A stretch of 11,942 nt of DNA from an uncultured Phascolarctobacterium sp. (lineage in GTDB: Bacteria > Bacillota > Negativicutes > Acidaminococcales > Acidaminococcaceae), in contig USBV01000036.1 of assembly GCA_900553055.1 (NCBI GenBank), positions 1 to 11,942 of the forward strand, written 5' to 3'. The notes beneath the pieces are model-generated. The model was given only the letters and a program-made list of their open reading frames with translations, was not told the origin of the DNA and did not search any database. Positions 1 through 7,081 of this stretch are shown piece after piece. How positions within the stretch are numbered: the first letter of the stretch is position 1; each line of letters starts with the position of its first letter. The translations under genes and the position numbers were made by a program.

Positions 1-972
1 TCCTAATTCGCCAATGGTATCGATGATGAGCAGGGGATACTCCTTGCGCTCACCCTCTTCCTCCTTCATCTTGGAGCGATAGCCGGTCTCGTAGCCATAA
101 TGGCTGGCCAGCTTGGCGATTTCTTCGGCGCGGGCAGTTTTGCGTGGCGCAATTACTAAGCGTGCATGCGGATATTTGGCGCGCACGGCTTTAAAGGACT
201 CCAGCAAAATCTTTTCTTCGCCGGGATGGGTGGAGCCAGCCACAATAATAGGATAATGGTCCTTTAGGCCCAGCTCATAGCGATATTTTGCCAAATCCTC
301 AGGAGTTACCTCAGCATAGGTTTGGTCAAATTTAGTGTTACCGGTTACAAAAATCTTCTTTCGATCGGCACCCAAATGGGCAATATAATCGGCATCAATG
401 CTGGACTGCATGCAAAAGCGTGTCACAGTGTTCAGCATATCATCCCAAATGCCGTAAAGATAGCGATAATTCTTAACGGATTTTTCGCTGATACGACCGT
501 TAACCATCATTACAGGGATATGGCGTTCACGGATGGCACGCAAAAAGTTGGGCCACAGCTCCGTTTCTACGGGCATAAACACGCCCGGGTGAATGCGTTT
601 TACTAAGGATTCGGCCACGAAGGGCAAGTCCAGCGGGAAATAAATGATGGCATCAGCCTCAGGAATAATCTGCTTAGCCATATTATAGCCGCCCACGGTG
701 AAGGCACTGACCAGCACCGGACGATCTGGCATGGACTTGCGAATCTGCTTAACCAAGGGGCTGGTGGCTACAATTTCGCCCACGGACGCACCGTGAATCC
801 AGATGCAGTCCTTGCGCATAACCTTGGCAATTTCTGCATTATCAATTTTGCCAAACACCTGCTGCTTAAAGCGCAGAGCAAAGCCCTTTTCCGTAAATAA
901 TCGATAGGTATAATAGGGCAGTACAAAGACCAAAAGCACTATTAAAATAAGGATATTATAAAGTATATACAT
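1..972 (-). CDS. waaA: 3-deoxy-D-manno-octulosonic acid (Kdo) transferase WaaA, 3' end cut by window
   Basis: Transfers Kdo from CMP-Kdo to the tetra-acylated lipid A precursor on the inner face of the cytoplasmic membrane (GT30 family). I translated 324 residues by hand from ATG at 972-970; the frame stays open to base 1, so perhaps 100 C-terminal residues are missing compared with the usual length of about 420. Residues 1-21 form a hydrophobic N-terminal anchor. The HGASVGE motif at 60-66 carries Glu66, which matches the family's catalytic base, and VETELWPN follows in the N-terminal Rossmann domain. AGSTHPGEE marks the start of the CMP-Kdo-binding half. A GAGG ribosome binding site lies 7 bases before the ATG, and msbA ends 19 bases upstream, so the two genes are probably co-transcribed. 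Mono- or bifunctionality (one or two Kdo residues) cannot be read from the sequence. Confidence 0.95.
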   Translation of the reverse strand, partial: MYILYNILILIVLLVFVLPYYTYRLFTEKGFALRFKQQVFGKIDNAEIAKVMRKDCIWIHGASVGEIVATSPLVKQIRKSMPDRPVLVSAFTVGGYNMAKQIIPEADAIIYFPLDLPFVAESLVKRIHPGVFMPVETELWPNFLRAIRERHIPVMMVNGRISEKSVKNYRYLYGIWDDMLNTVTRFCMQSSIDADYIAHLGADRKKIFVTGNTKFDQTYAEVTPEDLAKYRYELGLKDHYPIIVAGSTHPGEEKILLESFKAVRAKYPHARLVIAPRKTARAEEIAKLASHYGYETGYRSKMKEEEGERKEYPLLIIDTIGELG

Positions 973-991
973 GAATTAACCTCTTTTCGCC

Positions 992-2725
992 TTAATGAGT
1001 CTCTTTGCTGCGGTATTGGATTTTGTAAAGATGTGCATAGAGGCCATCCTTTGCCATGAGCTCCTCGTGGGTACCCATTTCGGCCAAAGTGCCCTTCTCC
1101 AAAACCATAATCTTATCAGCATTTTTTATCGTAGAAAGGCGATGGGCGATAACAAAGGAGGTACGACCAATCATCAATCGGTCCAGAGCCTCCTGCACTA
1201 CGCGCTCGCTTTCCGTATCCAAAGCGGAGGTTGCCTCATCGAGGATGAGGATTTGCGGATTCTTGAGTATTGCCCGGGCAATAGAAATGCGTTGGCGTTG
1301 ACCGCCGGAAATATTCACGCCGCGGTCGCCCAGCATCGTTTGATAGCCATTGGGCAGCTCCATAATAAAGTTGTGAGCGTTGGCAGCCTTGGCCGCAGCC
1401 TCAACCTCTTCCTTAGTCGCATCCAGGCGACCATAGAGAATGTTATCGTACACACTGCCATTGAAGAGCACTGTTTCCTGCGGTACAATGCCTACCTGCT
1501 CACGCAGAGAGTCCAGCGTAACGCGGCGAATATCCTCACCATCGATGGTGATGCTGCCATCGGTTACATCATAGAAGCGGGGCAAGAGACTTGCCACGGT
1601 GGATTTGCCGGCACCGGAGGGACCAACAAAGGCAATCATTTCACCGGGCTTAACGTTAAAGCTTACATTATTAAGCACTTGTTCACCGGGGTTATAGCTA
1701 AAGGAAACATTATTAAAGCTAACCTGGCCCTTAACGGTGGGTAAAGCTTTAGCTTCGGGCAGATTTTTAATGGTCTCGGGCAAATCGAGCACATCAAAAA
1801 CACGCTGAGCTGCCGCCATAGCTCTTTGGATATTGCCAATAACGCGGCTCAAACGCTTGATAGGATTAGAAATATTTACGGCATAGGTTAAGAATGCTAC
1901 CAAGCTACCGGCAGTAATAGTGCCATCAATAACGCTGTTGCCGCCGTACCATAGGATGATGGTTACGCCCACAGCAGCCACAAACTCAATGGTAGGAGTT
2001 AATGTTGCGGAAAGCTGGGCGTACTTCATATTGGCACGGAAGTTGTTCATATTTTCTTTATCGAAACGATTAATTTCGTATTCTTCGCGCACAAAGGATT
2101 TAATAACGCGTGCGGAGGAAACGGTTTCCTGCAGCACGGAGGTGATGTCGGCAGAGGCTTCCTGAATGCGGCTACCGGACTTACGAATGCGCTTGCCAAA
2201 CTGGTCAATAAAAAGCAGTACCACGGGGAAGGTGCTGAAGGTTACCAAAAACAGGCGCCAATCCAAATAAATCATCATCACAATGGAGGCGATGAGGATA
2301 ACGCTTTCGGTTACCATTTCGACTACGTTTTCAACCATCGCCGATTGCAGCGCGTTAACGTCGTTGGTTACATAGCTCATGATGGTGCCGGTTTTATTTT
2401 TATCGTAAAAATCAAGGCTTAAGCGTTGTAGCTTTTCAAACACAGCCTTGCGGATATCAATAATCACCCGTTGGCCCACATAGTTCATCAAATAGCTTTG
2501 GCCGTAGAAGGCGATGCCGCGGATGATGAAGACTACAATAATGCTGATAACGATGTAGTTGAGCATTTCCGTATTCTTTTCCTTGAGCACCTGGTCCACC
2601 ATATCCTTGATAATCCAAGGCAGATAGGCCGTACCACCGGCAGCAATAGCGGTGCAGATGGCTGCACAGATGCCGCGTAGGATGTAGGGCTTTACATATT
2701 TTAACGCACGAAAGTATAAATTCAT
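992..2725 (-). CDS. msbA: Lipid A export ABC transporter MsbA (fused permease and ATPase)
   Basis: Half-transporter that works as a homodimer, flipping core lipid A from the inner to the outer leaflet of the cytoplasmic membrane. It has 577 residues, close to the 582 of E. coli MsbA. Residues 1-310 are the transmembrane domain, with hydrophobic segments near 16-40, 57-80, 140-175 and 245-285. The ATPase domain follows, with Walker A GPSGAGKST at 368-376, Q-loop Gln416, signature NISGGQ at 471-476, Walker B ILILDE at 492-497 with catalytic Glu497, and H-loop His528. The ATG overlaps the lpxB stop as ATGA, and an AGGAG site sits inside the end of lpxB, which suggests translational coupling. By sequence alone this architecture is shared with general multidrug exporters; the position between lpxB and waaA is what makes MsbA the best assignment. 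Confidence 0.92.
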   Translation of the reverse strand: MNLYFRALKYVKPYILRGICAAICTAIAAGGTAYLPWIIKDMVDQVLKEKNTEMLNYIVISIIVVFIIRGIAFYGQSYLMNYVGQRVIIDIRKAVFEKLQRLSLDFYDKNKTGTIMSYVTNDVNALQSAMVENVVEMVTESVILIASIVMMIYLDWRLFLVTFSTFPVVLLFIDQFGKRIRKSGSRIQEASADITSVLQETVSSARVIKSFVREEYEINRFDKENMNNFRANMKYAQLSATLTPTIEFVAAVGVTIILWYGGNSVIDGTITAGSLVAFLTYAVNISNPIKRLSRVIGNIQRAMAAAQRVFDVLDLPETIKNLPEAKALPTVKGQVSFNNVSFSYNPGEQVLNNVSFNVKPGEMIAFVGPSGAGKSTVASLLPRFYDVTDGSITIDGEDIRRVTLDSLREQVGIVPQETVLFNGSVYDNILYGRLDATKEEVEAAAKAANAHNFIMELPNGYQTMLGDRGVNISGGQRQRISIARAILKNPQILILDEATSALDTESERVVQEALDRLMIGRTSFVIAHRLSTIKNADKIMVLEKGTLAEMGTHEELMAKDGLYAHLYKIQYRSKETH

Positions 2726-3858
2726 TTTCTCTCCTCAGCTATTCTTAGAATTAGTTGGGCAACTCTATTTACTGCTCCCGGTTCACCCAGGCGCGCCTTC
2801 ATATAGGCTAAATTAGCCTCCAATTGCGGGCGACGCTCCGGCGCTAAGAGCTCCACTGCCGTGTTGGCTACATTGGCAGGCGTAAAATCCTCCTGCAGCA
2901 GCTCCGGCAGAATTTGGCGACCGGCCACGATATTGGGCAGGCCAATGTTGGGAATATTAATCACTCTGCGAGCAATAAAAGCATTTAAGGCCGAGGTGCG
3001 ATACACAATGACACTGGGCAAGCCGCACAAGGCCGCCTCCAGCGTTACCGTACCACTGGTGGCCAAGGCCAAATCAGCCACGCTAAACAAGTCGTAATTA
3101 TGGCCTTCGGTAATTTTAATCTCTAGTCCGGAGGCTTTGATTTTGCTTTGTAAAAGCTCTAGCGGAATTGTGCCTGCACGGGGCATGGCAAACTGCACCT
3201 CGGGCAGCTGCTTTTTAAGCAGCTTGGCACCCTCGAGCAAGGTGGGCAGCATCTTTTCGATTTCCATGAGGCGGCTACCCGGCATCAACAGCACCAAGGG
3301 ATGCCCTGCCTCCTTGCCTGCCCAGGCTTCGGCTTCAGCGCGCTCCATAGTGGGATGCACGATATCTAACAGAGGATGGCCCACAAATTCCACCGGCGCA
3401 CCGGCTTCCTCGTACACATCATATTCAAAGGGGAAGATACATGCGACCTTATCCACGATTTTGGCGACATTTTTGGCGCGGCCCTTATTCCAAGCCCAAG
3501 CGGAGGGAGCGATGTAGGATACTACGGGAATGCCCTTATCGTGCGCTACCTTAGCCAGCTTCATATTAAAGCCGGGGTAGTCAACCACGACTAAGCAATC
3601 GGGCTTGCGCTCGTCCATAACGCGAGCAAAATCGCTGCGCAGCTTAAATAAATCCGGCAGCTTTTTGATGACCTCTACAAAGCCCATCACGCCATGGTCC
3701 TTGATATCAAAAAGCACCTCGCCACCGGCAGCGCGCAAAGCATCGCCGCCCATGCCAAAAACCTCTATTGCACTATCTATTTTCTTAAGAGCAGCCGTTA
3801 CAGCCGCTGCATGAATATCCCCGGAGGCTTCTCCTGCGGAAATCAGAATTTTAGCCAT
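2722..3858 (-). CDS. lpxB: Lipid A disaccharide synthase LpxB
   Basis: Peripheral membrane glycosyltransferase (GT19) that condenses lipid X with UDP-2,3-diacylglucosamine to give the beta-1,6 disaccharide of lipid A. Its 378 residues match the usual length of about 380. Recognisable family blocks are SAGEASGD at 7-14, DYPGFN at 93-98, APSAWAW at 117-123, GHPLLD at 160-165, MPGSR at 192-196, ATSGT at 266-270 and LPNIVAG at 307-313; the last holds the conserved Asn of the UDP-sugar site. The ATG at 3858 is preceded by GAGGAG at a good distance. This gene begins a new unit: it follows a terminator and an extended -10 promoter. Its stop overlaps the msbA start by 4 bases. Confidence 0.97.
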   Translation of the reverse strand: MAKILISAGEASGDIHAAAVTAALKKIDSAIEVFGMGGDALRAAGGEVLFDIKDHGVMGFVEVIKKLPDLFKLRSDFARVMDERKPDCLVVVDYPGFNMKLAKVAHDKGIPVVSYIAPSAWAWNKGRAKNVAKIVDKVACIFPFEYDVYEEAGAPVEFVGHPLLDIVHPTMERAEAEAWAGKEAGHPLVLLMPGSRLMEIEKMLPTLLEGAKLLKKQLPEVQFAMPRAGTIPLELLQSKIKASGLEIKITEGHNYDLFSVADLALATSGTVTLEAALCGLPSVIVYRTSALNAFIARRVINIPNIGLPNIVAGRQILPELLQEDFTPANVANTAVELLAPERRPQLEANLAYMKARLGEPGAVNRVAQLILRIAEERK

Positions 3859-3896
3859 AATATCTCCTCATCAAAGCTTATACTACTTCACAGTAT

Positions 3897-3905
3897 ATTA
3901 TAACA
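3897..3905 (-). promoter_or_regulatory. Extended -10 promoter for lpxB-msbA-waaA
   Basis: On the minus strand the sequence TGTTATAAT (3905-3897) is a perfect TATAAT box with the TG of an extended -10 element. No good -35 hexamer is found 16-18 bases upstream, where the terminator stem lies, but extended -10 promoters tolerate this. The predicted transcript would start near 3890 and give a leader of about 30 bases before lpxB. Confidence 0.5.
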
Positions 3906-3937
3906 CAAAAAGCGGCTGACATAAGCTATCAGCCGCT
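3906..3937 (-). terminator. Rho-independent terminator after lpxI
   Basis: A perfect 9-bp stem (AGCGGCTGA with TCAGCCGCT, plus-strand arms 3911-3919 and 3929-3937) encloses a 9-base loop. Read on the minus strand it is followed at once by five T residues (3911-3907). It starts 26 bases after the lpxI stop, the classic place for a terminator. The plus-strand direction lacks a T tract directly after the stem, so it works mainly for the minus strand. Confidence 0.8.
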
Positions 3938-3963
3938 AAGAAATGCGAAATTTTTTCAATATT

Positions 3964-4770
3964 TTATTTAACCAGGATGGTTATATTGTGTTTATCTGCC
4001 AATTCGATCACTTTTTCGCGCTCAGCAATCAAAGTATTGCCCGCTTCAATAACAATCCCGGTTGCTCCGGCATAAATCATGGACTCCAGCGTCTTAGTGC
4101 CAAAGCCGGGGATATCAAAGCGTTGGTCCTGGGAAGGCTTGGCTGCTTTAGCAACAATCACGCCACCCTTACCCAAGTAGCCACCCCGCAGAATGCAGGC
4201 ATCGGTGCCTTCGATAGCCTCCACCGCCATCACAGCACGATTTTTGACGACCACAGTTTGGCCAATGTCGAGCCCACCAATGGCCTTGGCCATTTCAAAG
4301 CCAAACTCCATATCAGCCAGCTCAGCCTCGGTGGGCTGGCGCTTGGTGAGAACGCCCGGTGCAGGCAGCAACGGCTTAATGAGGAGGGTTTGGTCCATAA
4401 CCTCGATGCCCTCGCTCTCCAGCTCCTTCACAATGGCGTTCATAATAGTATCGTCCTTGCGGTCGGGCACACTGGCGAGAATTTTTATGGCACGCAAATC
4501 AGGCACGATCGCTCCCGCCTTATAAAGCACTTCCTTCGTAACCTTGCCAATCATTGTGACCTTGGTAACCTTGTGCTTTTTTAAGGTGGAAATAATCTTG
4601 CCTATTTTGCCTATATTGATATCGTAATAATAGTCCACACTGGGCTCCAGCTCCTCGTCAATGCCGGGAACCACACCCACTGCAACAACCTGATAGCCCA
4701 AGCTCTTGGCAGAGCGGGCTACCTCCACCGGCAAATGACCAATGCCGGATAATACGCCTAATATTTCCAT
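3964..4770 (-). CDS. lpxI: UDP-2,3-diacylglucosamine pyrophosphatase LpxI (DUF1009 family)
   Basis: Hydrolyses UDP-2,3-diacylglucosamine to lipid X and UMP, the step before LpxB. LpxI is the form known from Caulobacter and is unrelated to LpxH of E. coli. The 268-residue protein has the two-domain layout of the family: an N-terminal Rossmann-like part (LSGIGHLPVEVA at 7-18, MIGKVTKE at 73-80) and a C-terminal domain with VVKNRAVMAVEAIEGTD at 174-190, GGYLGKGG at 196-203 and DQRFDIPGFG at 215-224. Asp219 in the last block probably corresponds to the essential Asp225 of the Caulobacter enzyme; this comes from memory, not an alignment. A GAGG site lies 8 bases before the ATG. lpxA ends 19 bases upstream and a terminator follows, so lpxI closes its transcription unit. 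Confidence 0.93.
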   Translation of the reverse strand: MEILGVLSGIGHLPVEVARSAKSLGYQVVAVGVVPGIDEELEPSVDYYYDINIGKIGKIISTLKKHKVTKVTMIGKVTKEVLYKAGAIVPDLRAIKILASVPDRKDDTIMNAIVKELESEGIEVMDQTLLIKPLLPAPGVLTKRQPTEAELADMEFGFEMAKAIGGLDIGQTVVVKNRAVMAVEAIEGTDACILRGGYLGKGGVIVAKAAKPSQDQRFDIPGFGTKTLESMIYAGATGIVIEAGNTLIAEREKVIELADKHNITILVK

Positions 4771-4789
4771 TTAGCTTGCCTCACAAAAA

Positions 4790-5593
4790 TTATTTGCGGG
4801 TGCGAATAATGCCACGCTCCACATTGCGCAGGAAACGCAGGAGATGTTCAACCGGCTCGCAGCTTTCCAAGTCGGACTCCATGGTTGCAATAGCCTCTTG
4901 CAGAGGCAGGCCGCTACGATAGAGAATGCGGAAGGCCTTCTTCAGCTCGCTGCGATGCTCGGGCGGCATGCCAGCACGGGACAAGCCCACACTGTTCAGA
5001 CCAGAAACAAAGGCCGGGTCGCCTGCAACAATCATGAACGGAGGAATATCCTGGCTTACGCGAGCCATACCGCCCACCATAACATTGCGACCGATTTTGC
5101 AGAACTGATGCACTGCAGAAAGACCACCGATAACGGCGCGGTCTTCCACAATAACATGGCCCGCCAAGGTAGCAACATTGGACATAATTACGTTGTTACC
5201 AACGATGCAGTTATGCGCCACATGGGTATAAGCCATCATCAGAATATTATTGCCGATACGGGTTTCATTGCCCTCGCCGCAAGCACGGTTAACAGTAACG
5301 CACTCGCGGAAGGTGCCACCATCACCAATAATGGTAGTAGTCTTTTCGCCGACGAACTTCAAATCCTGGGGCACAGCACCAATGGAGCAGCCAGGGAAGA
5401 AGCGGTTATTCTTACCAATAGTTGTATATTTATGAATGGTTACATGAGCACCAATAATACAGCCGTCACCAATTACAGTATCCTCATCAATTACAGCATA
5501 AGGACCAACAGTAACGTTCTTACCAAGAACTGCGGACGGATGAATAATGGCGGTTTCATGAATACCACTCTCGGGCATTATCACAGAACTCAT
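4790..5593 (-). CDS. lpxA: UDP-N-acetylglucosamine acyltransferase LpxA
   Basis: Cytoplasmic trimer that moves a 3-hydroxyacyl chain from ACP to the 3-OH of UDP-GlcNAc, the first step of lipid A synthesis. I chose the ATG at 5593, giving 267 residues (E. coli has 262), because GGGGAG lies 8 bases upstream; an in-frame TTG at 5611 lies upstream of that site and is unlikely. Residues 11-200 are hexapeptide repeats forming a left-handed beta-helix; 205-267 are the C-terminal helices. His127 in THVAHNC matches the catalytic His125 of E. coli, and His162 in HQFC matches His160. Gly175 in VMVGG falls where E. coli has Gly173, the hydrocarbon-ruler residue for C14 chains. A 172-bp gap separates it from fabZ, so lpxA may have its own control; lpxI follows closely. 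Confidence 0.97.
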   Translation of the reverse strand: MSSVIMPESGIHETAIIHPSAVLGKNVTVGPYAVIDEDTVIGDGCIIGAHVTIHKYTTIGKNNRFFPGCSIGAVPQDLKFVGEKTTTIIGDGGTFRECVTVNRACGEGNETRIGNNILMMAYTHVAHNCIVGNNVIMSNVATLAGHVIVEDRAVIGGLSAVHQFCKIGRNVMVGGMARVSQDIPPFMIVAGDPAFVSGLNSVGLSRAGMPPEHRSELKKAFRILYRSGLPLQEAIATMESDLESCEPVEHLLRFLRNVERGIIRTRK

Positions 5594-5765
5594 TATTTTC
5601 ACTCCCCACAAAATTTAATCAAACAATTAAACTTGAATATAATACTATAGTCATCCCCGTACAGCTTTTTTCGCAAGCTAAATAAGCCGATTCTGCTTAA
5701 TTTAATCTGAATATATTAAATTAGCTCGCTTTTACTGCGTATTTCTGCTTATTTGAAAAAATTTG
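5594..5765 (-). promoter_or_regulatory. AT-rich fabZ-lpxA spacer with two similar dyads
   Basis: This gap is far wider than its neighbours. It holds a perfect 9-bp inverted repeat, TAATTTAAT and ATTAAATTA (5698-5706 and 5715-5723, 8-base loop). A second, shorter dyad, TTTAAT and ATTAAA (5614-5619 and 5626-5631, 6-base loop), lies just before the lpxA ribosome binding site. Both share the arm TTTAATC. Neither has the GC-rich stem or T run of a terminator. They could be operator half-sites, but AT-rich DNA forms such dyads by chance. I find no convincing -35/-10 pair; TATATT and TATTAT near 5635-5646 are only weak -10 candidates. Confidence 0.35.
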
Positions 5766-6209
5766 TTATTCCTTGGGATCCATAATCGCAAAGGTGCAGT
5801 CGCATTCGCAGGCTACCTTGCCATCAACCTTACCCTCGCAGTGAATAATACCCATGTTGCCACGCATAATCTTGGTAACCTCGGCAGTGGTAACCACTTG
5901 GTCGCCAGGCACAACCTGCTTGCGGAAGCGCACGTTATCAATTTTAGCAAACACAGCAATCTTGCCGCGGTTTTCTTCGGGGTACAGCATAGCAACGCCG
6001 CCAACCTGAGCCATAGCTTCAATCAGCAGCACGCCCGGCATGATGGGCTCGTTGGGAAAATGGCCCAAGAATTGCACTTCATTAGCGGTGATATTTTTAA
6101 TGCCAACGGCACGCTTCATCGGCTCAATTTCTAAAATGCGGTCCACCAGCAGCATGGGATAGCGATGGGGCAGAATCTTTTTAATTTCGTTGATATCTAA
6201 TACGGTCAT
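5766..6209 (-). CDS. fabZ: 3-hydroxyacyl-[acyl-carrier-protein] dehydratase FabZ
   Basis: Dehydrates (3R)-hydroxyacyl-ACP to trans-2-enoyl-ACP in fatty-acid elongation. It competes with LpxA and LpxD for the same 3-hydroxyacyl-ACP, which explains why it so often sits among lpx genes. The 147 residues form a single hot-dog fold of normal length. The active-site motif [20 protein letters not shown] spans 49-68, with catalytic His50 and Glu64. The N-terminal block [12 protein letters not shown] at 12-23 is also typical. The ATG is 3 bases past the lpxC stop. The strong site AAAGGAGG (6225-6218) lies inside the last codons of lpxC, so translation of fabZ is probably coupled to lpxC. Confidence 0.97.
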   Translation of the reverse strand: MTVLDINEIKKILPHRYPMLLVDRILEIEPMKRAVGIKNITANEVQFLGHFPNEPIMPGVLLIEAMAQVGGVAMLYPEENRGKIAVFAKIDNVRFRKQVVPGDQVVTTAEVTKIMRGNMGIIHCEGKVDGKVACECDCTFAIMDPKE

Positions 6210-6212
6210 GGT

Positions 6213-7061
6213 TTAGTCCTCCTTTGTTCTATAAGCCTGAATCTGTTTAGCAATTTGCGAATTAAAGGCATGCCCTGTTTTTACGGCAATAACATGGGCC
6301 TTGATGGGGCCAAGCAAAAACAAGTCGCCAATGACATCGAGAATTTTGTGGCGAATCAATTCATTGTCAAAGCGAGGCTCGGACAAAATCTTTTCCTCGT
6401 CAAAAACAACTACATTCTCTAAAGAGCCACCCAAGCCCAAGCCCATTTTACGCAGCATCTCCAGCTCATAGGTGAAGGCCACGGTGCGAGCGGGCATAAT
6501 TTCTTTTTTAAAGCTTTCCTTATCCAAAAGCACATCAAAATACTGGGTGCCCAGCATGGGATGGTTGTTGATGGAGGTGAAGGAAATGCGATAACCATCA
6601 TAGGGTAAAACAGCAATATAGCGGTCGCCATCGTAAACGGAAAAGGCTTTATCCACTGCGTAAACCTTGCGCTCTGCCTCCTGCTCCACTAAGCCTGCTT
6701 CCTCTAGCAGCTCGCTGAAAACCTTGGCGCTGCCATCGGTTACAGGGGGCTCGGGAGAGGACATTTCAATGCGAATGTTGTCCACTCCGCTCAGGGAAAT
6801 AGCTGCCATCAAATGCTCAACAGTGAAGACCTCGGCGCCATTTTCACTTAAGGTGGTAGCCTTTACCGTGGAGCTAACATTTTCCGCCAACGCTCTAATT
6901 TCGGGTTTGCCCGGTAAATCGGTACGAATAAAGGTTACGCCGGTATTAGCTTCAGCCGGCTTTAAAGTCATCAAAACATCCTTGCCGGAATGCAGGCCGA
7001 TGCCGGAATAAGACACTTCTTTGGCAATAGTGTGTTGTAATTCTTGATTATTTACAGACAT
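6213..7061 (-). CDS. lpxC: UDP-3-O-acyl-N-acetylglucosamine deacetylase LpxC
   Basis: Zinc-dependent deacetylase, the committed step of lipid A synthesis. It has 282 residues, like the shorter LpxC of Aquifex and shorter than the 305 of E. coli. The zinc ligands are visible as His83 in TVEHLMAA, His238 in IRHKILD and Asp242 in the same motif. Glu82, beside His83, matches the catalytic base, and His264 in KTGHAFNS matches the C-terminal catalytic His. PVTDGS at 106-111 and INNHP at 164-168 are further family blocks. This is a stand-alone LpxC, not the LpxC-FabZ fusion of some Bacteroidota and Chlamydiota relatives. AAGGAGG lies 6 bases before the ATG. The gene starts 20 bases after the lpxL stop, and fabZ follows after 3 bases. 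Confidence 0.98.
   Translation of the reverse strand: MSVNNQELQHTIAKEVSYSGIGLHSGKDVLMTLKPAEANTGVTFIRTDLPGKPEIRALAENVSSTVKATTLSENGAEVFTVEHLMAAISLSGVDNIRIEMSSPEPPVTDGSAKVFSELLEEAGLVEQEAERKVYAVDKAFSVYDGDRYIAVLPYDGYRISFTSINNHPMLGTQYFDVLLDKESFKKEIMPARTVAFTYELEMLRKMGLGLGGSLENVVVFDEEKILSEPRFDNELIRHKILDVIGDLFLLGPIKAHVIAVKTGHAFNSQIAKQIQAYRTKED
6218..6225 (-). promoter_or_regulatory. fabZ ribosome binding site inside lpxC
   Basis: The motif AAAGGAGG is near-perfect and encodes the Lys-Glu-Asp tail of LpxC (AAG GAG GAC TAA). The fabZ ATG follows 8 bases later. Ribosomes ending on lpxC would sit on this site, so the balance of LpxC and FabZ is probably set by coupling. Confidence 0.75.
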
Positions 7062-7081
7062 CTTTATCCTCCTTCGACAAT

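Noticed and set aside
322..606. Plus-strand open frame of 94 codons at the left end.
   Set aside because: It is antisense to waaA, which has no stop in the window and carries catalytic motifs.
3943..4584. Plus-strand open frame opposite lpxI, and a similar one at 995-1744 opposite msbA.
   Set aside because: Both are antisense shadows of conserved genes with clear motifs, and neither encodes a recognisable protein.
5594..5611. TTG start at 5611 for lpxA.
   Set aside because: The likely ribosome binding site GGGGAG lies inside this extension, and the shorter form fits family length.
4844..5650. Plus-strand open frame of 268 codons opposite lpxA.
   Set aside because: Same cause: the periodic beta-helix codons keep the opposite frame open. 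No recognisable domain.
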